From NCBI RefSeq assembly GCF_000208745.1, contig NC_030855.1:19439031-19503030 (forward strand): a stretch of DNA of 64,000 bases, written 5' to 3'. The stretch's first letter is position 1. The number at the start of each line of letters is the position of its first letter. This document shows positions 1 to 11,990 of the stretch, piece after piece. The notes under the pieces are model-generated. The model did not search any database. It was not told the DNA's origin and was given only the letters and a program-made list of their open reading frames with translations. Made by a program: the position numbers and the translations under genes. Source of the DNA: Theobroma cacao (lineage: Eukaryota; Streptophyta; Magnoliopsida; Malvales; Malvaceae).

Positions 1-792
1 AAATCACTAGCAAAATCAAAGAAATTTTACCTTTGCTTGATCAAATCCTTGAATTCCAACACTTTTTCTTTGATTTTTCCCACCTAGGGTTTGTTCTTCC
101 TTGGTTTCTCTTCTCTTCTGGTTTGGCTGATCACTATGGGAGAAATGGGCTGATTTTTTTACCTTTTTATAAAGAAATAATAAAATAATAAAAACATGAC
201 ACATGAAATTTTCTTATTGGCTCAAATTTTAAATATTTGACTTTTAATTCTTTAATTCTCCACCACACATTTCTCATGTTTATCCATTTCTATGATGAAT
301 AAAATCCCTTGGTCTTGACAAGTGTCGGGAGTGAAAATTTACCGATTTGTCCCCGGGGTGGCAAAATTACAATTTCACCCTTATTCTCCAAATTATACCG
401 GAATTAAAATTTTTCACTTCTAAACTTCAAATAATACTCCAATACTTAAATCATACTCGAATAAGTCAAATGGACCAAAAAAATCTTTTCTAAAAATTCT
501 CATTTTGTCCCCAAGTGGCAAATGACCATTTTGCCCCTAAATAGTGAAAATTTCGGTTTGACTCCAAATTGATCCTCGAACTCTGAATTACCTTTTTGAG
601 TCATCCCTGAACTGTGAAACTCTTAATTTCACCTTAAAATTCCTATTTGAACTAGTTCAAGGCTTAATCGACTTAATGATACTATTAGGGGCAATATCGT
701 TTTTTAACGATTTCTCAAACTTCCTAAATATGTAACCATTCTATTGATCATGTAAATGACGTCGTAATTATTTTATAGAACAGGGTTTGACA
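1..792 (+). mobile_element. 3' part of a ~2.9-kb LTR
   Basis: This stretch is nearly identical, in the same orientation, to 14132-14904, the last part of the solo LTR at 11991-14904. The match runs from the first base of the window to the terminal TTTGACA, so the element begins upstream of the window. No reading frame of note is present. The sequence after the LTR end (793 onward) is the same LTR family in the opposite orientation, so this copy appears to be inserted into another copy. The terminal TG...CA structure fits an LTR. The superfamily is inferred only from the LTR size and the TGTCACGACCC-type end, which suggests Ty3/gypsy. Confidence 0.75.
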
Positions 793-2055
793 AGAGTAGT
801 TTTATACAATTGTGTGATTTTATGGAAAATTGATTTAAATGGTAAATTGCTATGTTTTAAGAGAAATTGTGATTTTATAAAATGATTTTATAAATTTTCT
901 AGAAAATCGAATACTAATTTTGAAAATAGAGTAATTGGATACTGCCTACTTGTATTGTAAATTTATGGTTTTAAATTGAATGGCTTATGATAATAAATGA
1001 GCATGAATGACTAAACTGATTTTGGTGTTAGAATTATTTGTACTGTGTATTTAGCTTTGAGAGGTTAGGTTGCGATAAATTGTCATGTCATGCAGAAAAA
1101 GATTTTATAAATCAGGTGGTAGATAAAAGATTAGCTACTGCAGTGGTGGGGGGTTCCGTGGACCAACCTATTAGAGGGGCATGGTAAACTCCTTTATATT
1201 CTCACCTCGGTCGTAGAGGTGCGTAAGGTATCTCCTGAGGTGGGCTTTTTGAGTGCACTTCACGTGGACCACCACATGAGAGTGAGACTCAGCCAACGCC
1301 AAGGAACGACTATGTTTCAAAATAAAAATATGATTTATACAAAATATGAATTTTTAACAGCCTTGACGGGCTCGGTTAGATACCGCTGGTCCAGGTGTCA
1401 CTGAGTACAGGATTTGGAATGAGCCAAGTTTTGAGTAATTCACAAGCCATATTGATTATTTGGTTGAAATGAATATTCGTGATGTGAAAAATTTACTGAA
1501 GCTAATTATTTTTTAATTGTCTCCATTTACTCGTCTTTAGATAGTTTAGATGGTGTCTGTTTACTCACTGAGATTTTATAATCTCACCACCCTCAATTCC
1601 CCACATTTTAGGTTCGGGATAGCGAGTAGATAGCCGATTGCATCAAGGACTTCAGTTAGCCTTGCATTGTCAAAATTATAAGTTCACAGACTCGCATTTT
1701 ATTGGTTAGTTGGTGGCCCACGTGTCATTGTAAAAGTAATTTTATACTTTAGTTATTTGATTTAAAATATGTATGAACATATTTAGCTTTTACACCATGT
1801 TTTTGGCGAGTTTCGGTATTTTCGAAGAAAAATGATGAAAATACCCTGTGAGCCAGAAAATAATATTTTATTGTTTTGATTTGGAAACGACTTATGATTT
1901 CTTGAAATGCAAGATTTAATAACTGTCGCTCACCGGGGAGATGCGGAAGCTGATGCTAAGCCTTGCGGGATTTCGATTGGCATTCGGGTTAATAAGTGCC
2001 TATCGGGACGTCACGGCGGTTGTCACGGGGCTGATGGGAGTTTCGGGTCGTGACA
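793..2055 (-). mobile_element. 5' part of the same LTR family, inverted and interrupted
   Basis: Read on the minus strand this is the first ~1.26 kb of the LTR also seen at 17475 onward. It ends at 2055 with the reverse complement of TGTCACGACCCG. Homology stops abruptly at 793, exactly where the plus-orientation LTR ends. The missing rest of this copy should therefore lie to the left of the window, beyond the inserted LTR. The sequence flanking its outer end is ATATT (2056-2060), the expected target duplication on this side. Confidence 0.75.
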
Positions 2056-2888
2056 ATATTGGTTGTCCAATTGCAAATCTTATATTGTGAACTCTCACAA
2101 CCATCCAATGACAAGGTGAAATTACCATTTTACCTTTATGTCAATTTTGTTCCTTAATATTAGATTTTATCCAATTAGTGATCCAATATTTTAGATTTAA
2201 TCTTTTGAGTATCAAGATGTTATGAGTTGCTAATTCATCAATCCACTAGGTCCAAATTAATCATTAATCTTCTTGAAATCACTAGAAGTGATGTTAGCAC
2301 AATGAACTCCACTATTTGGATATTTGTTCTCTGATGTTCACCTTAATTATAATCCCAACAAACGAAGTCTAAATCAACGTTTTATGATAATCATGCCCAT
2401 GGCATATGAATGATTATAAGAAGATAAAACATGAGTCTACTATCTATCAGGATTACGATTCTACCATAAGCAAATGCATATATATCAGATCATGATTTAA
2501 GTAACGGTTAAACTTAAATTTGATTCTCATGTGATTGCAATTCATGTTATATTGTCATTACTCGAAGTCAACCATTCTGATGATTTAAAACTCATAATTC
2601 CCTTGAAGTGAATCGTATTCATTTCGTTGGAAGTAATATAGATACTACAACCTTAACATAATAAAGTGACTTGTTTTATTATATGGCTATGAATAATTTT
2701 TTAGTTTCAATTAAACTACATGTCTTCTATGTATGACTCTTTATACAAATATATTTTAATATCTCAATAAAATCATGGTACTTTTATAACTAGATAATAA
2801 ATGCTTACTTAAAACAAACTCTTCATCTTATTATCAAAATGTACTTTCACTATAAATAAAATAAATGGAATTGAACATGAAAATATAC
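2056..2888. other. AT-rich tract without genes, possible retroelement remnant
   Basis: No coding sequence is visible. On the minus strand a TGTTGGGATTATAATTAAGG boundary at 2360 resembles the start of many plant Ty1/copia LTRs, and what follows (down to 2056) could be a truncated LTR cut by the neighbouring insertion. No polypurine tract or partner LTR was found, so this assignment is weak. The tract replaces the C-terminal end of the Helitron helicase that breaks off at about 2889. Confidence 0.3.
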
Positions 2889-3152
2889 TTACTTTCTAGG
2901 GCACCATATTCTCAAATTCTTAACAGGTGTCATTATAACTCTCAGCTTGAGATATGTAGGGTTTGCGTAGTATTTGTCAAAGTCATCATAAACAACAGAA
3001 ATGATGTCTTTGTTTGCGTTGTTTATGATATATACTAATAAATCATTTGGTAATGGAATACAATCAAATTCATCATCATCATATTGTATTGTTGATGAGT
3101 TCAACTTTCCATCACCAATATCTAATAACCATTGGGCAAATGTTTTAATTTT

Positions 3153-3674
3153 GGGTAAAATACCCTTACCCTCTTAAGTTTTGATCGAAATTACACGAAA
3201 ATCCATTAGTTTTCAAAATAGACACTCTGCCCTAAAAAATATTTTTTGCTGGACATGTAAGTCTAGCTGTTGGTCAACTGTTAATGTTTTCATCAACTTG
3301 ATGATGTGGTAAGGGTGAAAAAAAGATTTTACCCTTGATAAATTTTTAAAATTACTATTATATAATTTTATTAATTTTTTATTTTTTTTATTGATTAAGA
3401 AAAAGCTCCCCATCTAGGGAGCACCGGAGCTCCCCCTCCCTTAGAAGCACCGATCTGGTGTTTCCCTTTTTTCGATACTCGTTATTTTTTAAAATTTTTT
3501 TATAAAAAAATATAATAATAATTTTTTAAATTAATAAAGAAAAGAAAAATAATTTAGTCTTTTCATAATCTTTGTTAACGATGTTTGCACTCTTGGTGCG
3601 GAGTGTCTATTTTAAAAACTAATGGATATTTGTGTAATTATGATCAAAACTTAGGGGGTAAGGGTACTTTACCC
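3153..3674. mobile_element. 522-bp TIR miniature element (MULE-type likely)
   Basis: The two ends are inverted copies over roughly 75-80 bp. The left end starts GGGTAAAATACCCTTACC and the right end is the reverse complement of GGGTAAAGTACCCTTACC. Both arms continue through matching tracts (TTTTGATC..AATTACAC..AAT..CCATTAG). Flanking 9-mers are TTTAATTTT (3144-3152) and TTTAATTTG (3675-3683), an 8/9 match, which fits the 9-bp target duplication of Mutator-like elements; an 8-bp hAT-type duplication cannot be excluded. The interior is AT-rich and codes for nothing evident. It sits inside the Helitron helicase gene, between the Walker B region and the C-terminal fragment, so it inserted after the Helitron. 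Confidence 0.85.
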
Positions 3675-4353
3675 TTTAATTTGTTTTTATTCTTTAGTTA
3701 AGTTAGGTTTTAATAGTCTCATATTAGTTTTTAACCAAAAAACCTTCCATTTAGATCATAATGTAGATTGGTTAATTACTACATTGATGATGTCTGTCTT
3801 ATGGCCAGGTTCAACAATAGGCAAAATTTGCTTAAAGTCTCCACCTAATACTATGGTTTTTCCTCCAAAAGATTTGTCAATAGTTTTGTTACAATCATGG
3901 CAGAGTATGCCTCTCAAAGATTTGTCTAAAACTTTAAAGCAATGTCTGTGTACCATAAATGCCTCATCCTAGACTATCAAACTACAGGCCTGAACTAATC
4001 TTGCTAACTGTGTTCCTTTTTTAATTTAACATGTAGAGTATTCATTGATATCTAGAGGCATTTTCAATCTTGAGTGAGTAGTTCTACCTCCAAGTAATAC
4101 TAGAGGAGGCAACGACTAAAACTATTTTACCTACCGATCTTATGCCTAATATGATTGTATTCCATAGATAAGTTTTTCCTGTACCTTCATGACCATACAC
4201 AAATATCATTCGATTTTCATTATTATCTACTGATTGTTTGATAGATTGATAAATTTGTCTTTGTTCGAAGTTCAAGTTTGTAACTAATTGTAGGTGTAAT
4301 TATTGCAGATTAAATAGATTGTAATTCATTTCTTCATGTATAAGTATATCTCG

Positions 4354-4760
4354 GTCAGCTATAGATTTCCTGTCAAACCAAGGATACACACATCAGAATC
4401 TTTATGTAATTACTGAAGCACAAGGTGAACTATATGGTATGCTTAAGTTAGATAGACTGAATTTACCTTATGTTCAATTTAAATAGTTGTAAAGGAGTAG
4501 TACTCCTTATTTATTTTTCTTGTTATTTTAATTCCTTATTTCTTTGTAATAGTGGGCAATCTCTATTTTACTGTAGCATCACTAGTTATGCACGTAAATT
4601 AGATTTCCCTATTTTTAGTGTTTTTTCGATCCTGTCATATGCTCATGTAATTCTAGAGGTAAGGTTTCGGTCCCCCTCCCCTTTGTACTTAACTTTTCGA
4701 TTATTAATAAAATAATTACAGGGTAACTGGGCTTTGCGAGAACTTCCAGCATAAAAAAAA
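4354..4760 (+). mobile_element. Poly(A)-ended retroposon (5'-truncated LINE-like) in helicase
   Basis: The 11-bp sequence AAGTATATCTC occurs at 4343-4353 and again at 4761-4771, flanking about 407 bp that ends in an A-run (from 4753). Removing the insert restores continuity of the Helitron frame on the minus strand: ...PMPNQENIIYD on one side joins DILIHEEMNYN on the other. Target duplication plus a 3' poly(A) are the hallmarks of target-primed reverse transcription. The short length and lack of a recognisable ORF suggest a 5'-truncated LINE tail or a retroposed transcript. The exact source family is unknown. Confidence 0.75.
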
Positions 4761-7310
4761 AAGTATATCTCAATCATAAATGATATTTTCTTGGTTTGGC
4801 ATAGGTAGTCTAAATTCAAATAAAGAACTATAATTTTTATTGAAGAGGTCTTTCAAGGCAATCAGAACATAGATTTTAAGATCGTTTTCTAGAATTGTGT
4901 GTTCTAAGGTCCCAAAGGCATGTTTTTTCCTATATTAAATATCTTCTAATGACAATTTTCAGTTAGTCTTTCAAAGTTAAATAGGATTTGCTACTTGACA
5001 AAATATAATAATGATTACAAATAATTCTTTTAATTATTGGTTGGAGGCTTATTGAAAAATCTGAAGTAATGCATCATTCCACTTTTGATCATTCCTTAAC
5101 AAGTTTAGGACTTAACATGCTTCTTGGTAATTTTGATAAGTAATTCCATCTACTGTTCTAATATGTTGAAAGCTAGTAGGGCCTTTAACTATATCTAACA
5201 AAATATGCAAGTAATATAGTTCTTTTGCTACTAGGTGTACATAGTTTATTCTACCTATAGATATTCTTTGTTTCCTCTTTTTTCTATTTAGATTCTTTTT
5301 GGTGCAAAACAAATTTTGTGAGAAATCAGCATATAAAAGTGCCTGCCTATTTGGTCAATTTGGTTACAGACCAACCACTCAATTAAAGTAGTTTTATTAA
5401 TATTTTACCTATGTATAACTCTTTATATGTTTTCATTATTATGAAAATAAATGTTTTGTTCTTTTGGTAAGTGTATTACTAATCTTTAAACAGCTGACTT
5501 TCTATGGTGTATTGGAAATGCAAAAAGCTTCCAACATACTTCATAAGCTAATAGGTATCTACAGTCTAAATAAGTTTTGATTTCATCTATTTCAGTAGGT
5601 CTTTCTTGTGGATTTTCATAGCTGTTTTAAATTTGTGTTTTAAAGGTTTTGCTAACTGCTTGAGTTGCTGTTTTGTACAATGACTCAAGCTTTATCAAGT
5701 TTTTTATTAATATATTTTGAAAATGTATTTTGTCGCAGTAGATTGGCTACATATTTCAACAGTACTGTGTGCTTGATATTTGACAAACAATTTAGTATTA
5801 TGTGGCACTACATATCTATTATCTAATTTGATATTGTTTTTTGTTATTGTATTATCTGGCATGTTTCTTCTTCGATATATAGGAATTCATTTTCATTCAA
5901 TATAGTTCTTGTTTAGAAGTTTTTTGAATAATATTTCAGGCAAAATCCTTTAACCATGCAAAGATAATTTGAGTGTGTAGGACCATAAGGTCCATGGACC
6001 ATAAATTTTGCAACAGCTTAGTATGCAATAGGATTTACACGCTTATTAGGCAATTTGGTTAAAATAATTTTGTCAACATCTTTAAATCATGAGCATTTAT
6101 TATCACGGTGGAGCCAAAAGAAGGATATGCACATGTGATAATCATAGTTTTTGCAACTCGATGGTACAAGTGACTAGATGATGAAAGGTTAAGAATTGTC
6201 AATTAGAATTAAATAGTCCTTAAGATGTCAAATCAATGCTAAATGCATAAATTAATGTAAAAATTTATGTTTAAGGTGAATAGTTTTTGCTTATCAGCAG
6301 CTACAAGACCAAAATGTTTGTTCTTCATCAAATCTTCCGTTAAATAACTGAGTTTTAGTTTGAAAACTCTTGATATTATATTAAGTCTATCGTCTAATTT
6401 TTTATTTGAAATCAAGCTTAATGTAGTTTGTATCTTGTTCCTTTAACATTGTATTTAAATGTAATAAAGAAATCAGGGCATCTGTAGTACTTGCAAATGG
6501 CCATGAAATCTTGATAGTTTTGCAATAAATATCTAAGTCCACAATAAAACTGGTAGGTAGTATTATACGTTTGCCTATAGTGCTTGCATTATTATAACTT
6601 CTTGCAAATGCATCTTTTAAACCTCTATACAATTTAAATCTTAATTTTTTTTATTTTTTATGTATAACAATCTTTCTTCCTCTATAATTGCATATGCATC
6701 AATTATAAATTGTTGGAATAACCTATTACCTCTTAACAATGTATTTTTAAAAGTGGCTCGTTGTTGAATTATATATGCATAGTATTCTCACATTGTAACT
6801 TTTTTTCTTTTTAGCTTTTTCCTTGCCAGTGATTGCATATAACTTATATTAGATGTAAATCCCGTCTTCCCTAAAAGGGAAAAAAAGAGGATAATGCATT
6901 GCCATGAAAGAAAGTTGTAATTCGTTAATTCATTTAAGACCTTTAGTAATATGATCAACTATTATGTTTCACTGGCCATCATATTCTCCTAAATCATCTA
7001 CTAATAGAACAAATATTTCAGATGTGGTAGGTAATCTATAGTTTTGTTGGGAATCATGTTGAGATTCTATAAGCTTTAGTCGAAGGGGAGCAAAATTGAT
7101 GGTTGTTAATCTATCTCTAACCATCCTAAAAACTTTGACAATTTGATTATTATCATTAAACATTATCATTAAAGCTTCGACAATTGATCTATCAGTAGCA
7201 CTATTGTTATCATCATTACAAAATATTCTTAATCTATTTGAGATTTCCTTTTTAGTATCATAAATGCACAATTGAGCAAATTTAAGTTTGTTGCCTGGTG
7301 TAGGTAATTG

Positions 7311-8826
7311 AAAACCTATTCTGTAATGAATCTGACTATTGATTTTAAAGATGTAAAGTCTTGGTCTATTATTGATTATGTTGTCGATTTGACATCCTAA
7401 TAAAGTAAATTGAAACATACTATTATATATTCTTATATTACCTGTAAACTTTGGTCCTCTATTATGTGTACTGTCGTTAAGCAAATCATTTAGAAAGGAA
7501 GGTGTTTCTTTAGACTAGGTATTCGTTCTATACCCTATTGACAACAACAACTAAAAGCTGAATTTCTAGTTTCCTTAGAAATATTAGACCTTTTTTCTTA
7601 TCATATGTAAGCCAAGCAAAAAGGATATATATAATTAGGTATTTCAAAGCAAAAAGCGTTGGAGCAATTTCCTATTAGATGAATCATCAACAAATAATAA
7701 ACAACCGTTAATGATGGTATTCATAAAAGTTATTAGAATGATTTGATACATTAAATTTTTTACTTTATTTAACTTATGTAATTGGTTTGTGTTGTTTCTT
7801 TCTACTGGCAAGTCAATTTGGTGTACAAAGTTATGAGATTTATAAGCAAGATCTTTCATGTGACCTTCACGAGTTTGTGCAAACATGACACTAATTGAAC
7901 ATTAATTGTGTTTTATTTTTTTGTTTGAATTTAAAGTTAAATTTAAATAAACGAATGTTAGAATATGATTTATAATGAATTAAAGGAAAAGTTGATCAAT
8001 AATGTTACCATTGCTAGGATTCGTCGATTCAACTCAGAAAAATGTTAAATCATTAAAGTGAGAGAAACTATTCTATGATAAATCTGACCATTAATTTTGA
8101 AGATGTAAGGTCTTGGTCTATTATTGATTGTGTTGTCGATTTGACCTCCTAATGAAGTAAATTGAAACAAGATATTACATATTCTTATGTTATCTTTAAA
8201 CTTTAATCCTCTATTAAGTGTACTATCGTTACATAAATCATTTAAAAAGGAAAGTGTTTCTCTAAAAGTAAGTATTTGTACTATAACCTCTTGACAACAA
8301 AGACTAAAAGCTAGATTTCTAGTTTCCTTTAAAATATCAGACCTTTCTTCATATCACATGTAAGCCAAGCAAAAAAGATATTTACAATTAGGTCTTTCAA
8401 AGCAAAAAACGCTAGAACAATTTCCTATTAGATGAATCATCAACAAAGAATAAACAATCATTAATGATGGTATTTAGAAAAGTTATTATAATGATTTGAT
8501 ACATTAAATTTTTATAGATTAAATTTTTTACATTATTTAACTTACTTAATTGGCTTGTGTTGTTTCTATCAACTGACAAGTCAATTTAGTGCACAGAGTT
8601 ATGAGATTGATAAGCAAGATTTTCCATGTAACCTTCATGAATTTGTGCAAACATGACATTAATTGAACATTAGTGGTCTTTTATTTTTTTATTTTAAAGT
8701 TAAATTTAAATAAACGAATGTTAGCATATGATTTATAATTAATTAAAGGAAAAGTTGACCAATAATATTACCATTGCAAGGATTCGTCGATTCAACTCAG
8801 AAAAATGTGGAATCATTAAAGTGATG
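7311..8826. repeat. Tandem duplication (~755 bp unit) in the Helitron
   Basis: Unit 1 (about 7311-8066) and unit 2 (about 8067-8826) are direct repeats. Matching landmarks are TCTTGGTCTATTATTGATT (about 7360 and 8112) and GATTCGTCGATTCAACTCAG (8019 and 8781). The offset grows from about 752 to 762 bp through small indels. The repeat includes part of the N-terminal Helitron coding region, so unit 2 duplicates sequence upstream of the Rep start. Divergence of several percent shows that it is not a recent duplication. Confidence 0.85.
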
Positions 8827-8991
8827 ATCTTGAGATGAATTGGTAGTCATCAATCCAGCATTACCTGTAGGATAATCACTGGATGCAACTGCGAGGAAAG
8901 TTGTCAAATTTATTTGTCTTTCATCAGAAACAAGTGAATCGAGACTGCAGTCAATAGTCATCGGTTCAACCAAAGTTGTTTCTAATTCACC

Positions 8992-9180
8992 TTAAGCATT
9001 TACAGTCAAATGAACTATCACATGCCCACCAATTGGCACATCAATAACATTAAATGTGTCATTAGATTGTTGGACATAAGAAAGTAATTTAGAGTTTTTA
9101 CTTGCGACAATATTTATGTCATTTGGTTGAGGCAAACAATGATTACCTCGCATAGGGAGTGGAGTGTTACTATCAGACAT
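8992..9180 (-). pseudogene. Possible 5' exon fragment of the Helitron gene
   Basis: A 62-codon minus-strand frame (MSDSNTPLPMRGNHCLPQPN...) lies just upstream, in transcript sense, of the Rep/helicase remnants. Plant Helitron ORFs often have a short N-terminal exon of this kind, but I do not recognise the sequence and the assignment rests on position only. No downstream splice donor was convincingly placed. Confidence 0.3.
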
Positions 9181-11990
9181 AAGTGTACTGGAGTTAACAT
9201 TCCTTCGTACCTTAGAATTTTTTTAGCTCTCAATATTTCTAACTTATTACCTCTATTTTGCTTTACTTGATTGGGTTTATTCATGACTATAAGCTCACCT
9301 AAAATTTAAGGAAGAAAAATAAGAAAAATAGTACAATCAAAAGCTATAGATAAGAGGCTAGCACACATGCAACTTTATTAAAGATATATTTGTTATGAAA
9401 ATTATATAAAGTTGCAGTAAATAATGCTAACTTTAAATAAACAAATCAATAAACAAATAGAGAATACGGGAAAATAGTAAGATGTAAATAAAAAGCAAAT
9501 TAAATGAAGACACTTTATAGTTTGTGCTGCTAGCCTTTACCAATAGTGAATTTTAAATTAACGAACAAGCTGAAAAATAATAAATAAACATCAAATGATA
9601 TTAACATTGAGATTGGACCAATTAAATTTAAGCAAATTGTCAAAATAAATTATCAAAAACTAAGAAAACAACTCAAATAATATTTACACTATAAAAAAAT
9701 AGATTTCAAATTAATCAAAGTCATAAAATAGAAAAAAAGAAGCAACACATGATGTGAACAAAATACACACAAAATAGAATAAATAAAATGATAAAGAAAC
9801 TTTGGACAAATTACAGAATACCATGTCATGTCTACCAATCAATGATCAACACATTACTTAAAATAAAACCATAACACACAATTTGAGAGAGTAACTTCAA
9901 AAGAAATGAAAATCACTGGTCGTAAAATAAAATTTGGATGATAAATATCAGCTAACAATCATATAAGACAAAAAAAGTTCAAAATTTATAGCAACATTTG
10001 TTTTTTTTTTTTTTTTGCAAACCATCAGGCAACAAATTTGAGCCAATCGTCTTTGTATGAGTAAATGATAAGAAATATTTCACAACAAATTTAAATCATG
10101 TACAATGATGACTAAACCCAAGAAACCAACATAATAGAATCAGTATTTTTATAAGCAACTCTAATATATTAACAATGAACAAATAACATAACACTACATC
10201 ATGGCAAGCAGTTAATAATAGACCTATCACTCGAAATAGAACCACAACATAGAACGTAAAAGAGTAACCTCAAAAGGAATGGAAATCATGTATCATTAAG
10301 TCAAATTTGGATCATAAAAATGAGGTAATAATCAAACAACATTGAGAACAATCTTAAATTTATAACAACATACACTTTTTTTGCAAACTATCAGACAAGA
10401 AATTTAACGTAAGAATGAAAGGTATGAATTCCAAATATTAACCCAACATCCATATTAACTAAATAGTTATTTTCTATCTTTTTAAATAGAATCTTGTTTT
10501 GGGTAAATGATAAAAAATATTTCACAGCAAATTTAAATTATGCACAATGATAACTAAACTGAAGAAACAAAGACAACAGAATTAGTATTTGTATAAGCAA
10601 CTTTAATATAGAAACTACGGACAAATGACAAATCATTACATAATGGCTAGTAGTTAATAATAGACACATCACTCAAAATAAAAGCACAACACTGAGAATA
10701 ATAGAGTAACATCAAAAGGAATGGAAATGATGAATTGTTAAGTCAAATTTAAATTATAAATATCAACTAACGATCGCACAATACAAAGAATAGTTGTAAA
10801 AAAGCAATATCTATAAGTGCTGATTTAAAAAAAGCAAATCAATAAACGAAGAAAATAGAAAAGAAAATAAAATGCAACAATTCAAAGGAAAAGTAACCTA
10901 GAATACTTTACAATATATGCTGGTAGTCTAACTGAACAGTGCACAAATTGCAAAACAATAAATGAAGACTAAATTACAGTAACATCAGTATAACAGAATC
11001 TGACTTACAAATTCGATAATAAGATAAACCATAAAGCATATATAAGGCACAATGACTAGCCCTAAACATAATGTAATGTTAAATTTAGCTTTATTTCAAT
11101 AAGGATAATCATGTTCCACAGATAGAATAAACATTCAACATCAAATACAAAATCTGATGGAAAACTTGATCTCACCTAAATAATTAGTTTCTTTATCCAA
11201 GTTTCTTGCAAAACAAAAAAATGGCAAAGAAATCAGTTACAAAAACATATGAACAATGAAAAGAGAGTAAATGAAAAAAATACAACAAATATAGTTATTT
11301 AAGAAAATCAATTTAAATCTAGAAAATAAAGAAAATATACATACACACTAAACATTATTCAACAATAAGACAAAGCATGAAAGACATATAAGGCACAATC
11401 ATTAAGCATACATCGAATTTGATACAAAACCTTATTGCACTCAAATTAATTGATAGTAATTAGCTACTCGTAATGTACAATAATGACTACATTCAAGAAA
11501 TAGAGACAATAGAATGAGTATTTGTACAAGCAACTTTAATATAGAAAATATGGACAAATGACAAAACACTACATGATAGCTAACAGTTAATGATAAATAC
11601 ATCACTCAAAATAGAAGCACAACACTGAATGTAAAAAAGTAATGTAAAAAAAATGAAAATGATAAATTGTTAAGTCAAATTTAGATCATAAATATTAGTT
11701 AATGATCACAAAACACGAAGAATAGTCTTAAAAGCAATATTAATAAGTGCTGATTTCAAAAAAACAAATCAATAAGCAAAGAAAACATTAAAAAAAATGA
11801 AATGCAACAATTCAAAAGAAAGTAACTGAGAACACTTTACAATATATATTGATAGCCTAACTAAACAGTGTACGGATTGATGACTAACTAAAATATAATG
11901 TTAAACTTAACATTATGTCAAACAGGATAATCCTGTTGTATAGACAGACCAAACATTCAACATGAAATACATGTACAGCACAGTCAATAA
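9181..11990. repeat. A-rich noncoding tract with four diverged ~200-bp repeats
   Basis: No gene is seen. The tract is purine-rich on the plus strand (runs such as AAAGAAAATAGA). Related blocks recur at about 9830-10000, 10150-10375, 10580-10800 and 11520-11740, all carrying the theme ACAAATGACA..CACTACAT..TAATAATAGAC..ATCACTC..AATAGAA..CACAACA followed by GTCAAATTTGGATCATAAA. Another block around 11100-11215 (TCTGATGG..AACTTGATCTCACCTAAATAATTAG) recurs at 14924-14985 and 15655-15720. The tract is probably the long noncoding 5' part of the Helitron or stacked Helitron copies, an inference from its position between the Rep gene and a Helitron-type 5' end. Confidence 0.6.

Larger units (their letters stand above)
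2889..7484 (-). pseudogene. Degenerate Helitron Rep/Pif1-type helicase gene
   Basis: Minus-strand fragments appear in the order of a plant Helitron RepHel protein. 6969-7484 holds the N-terminal region (FQFTLLGCQIDN, KFAQLCIYDT, NYRLPTTSEIF). 6402-6632 resembles the Helitron N-domain (GKRIILPTSF). 5112-5400 carries IGRINYVH and IVKGPTSFQHIRTVDG. 4084-4275 carries the Pif1 Walker A motif (GHEGTGKTYLW). 3756-3970 carries DEAFM, the Walker B equivalent, and GGKTIVLGGDFKQILPIV. 2889-3104 carries the later helicase part (DFDKYYANPTYLKLRVIMTP). Stops and frameshifts separate the pieces, two insertions split the helicase, and the C-terminal third is missing. Rep and helicase would act in rolling-circle transposition, but this copy cannot make a working protein. 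The HUH motif was not found. Confidence 0.88.
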
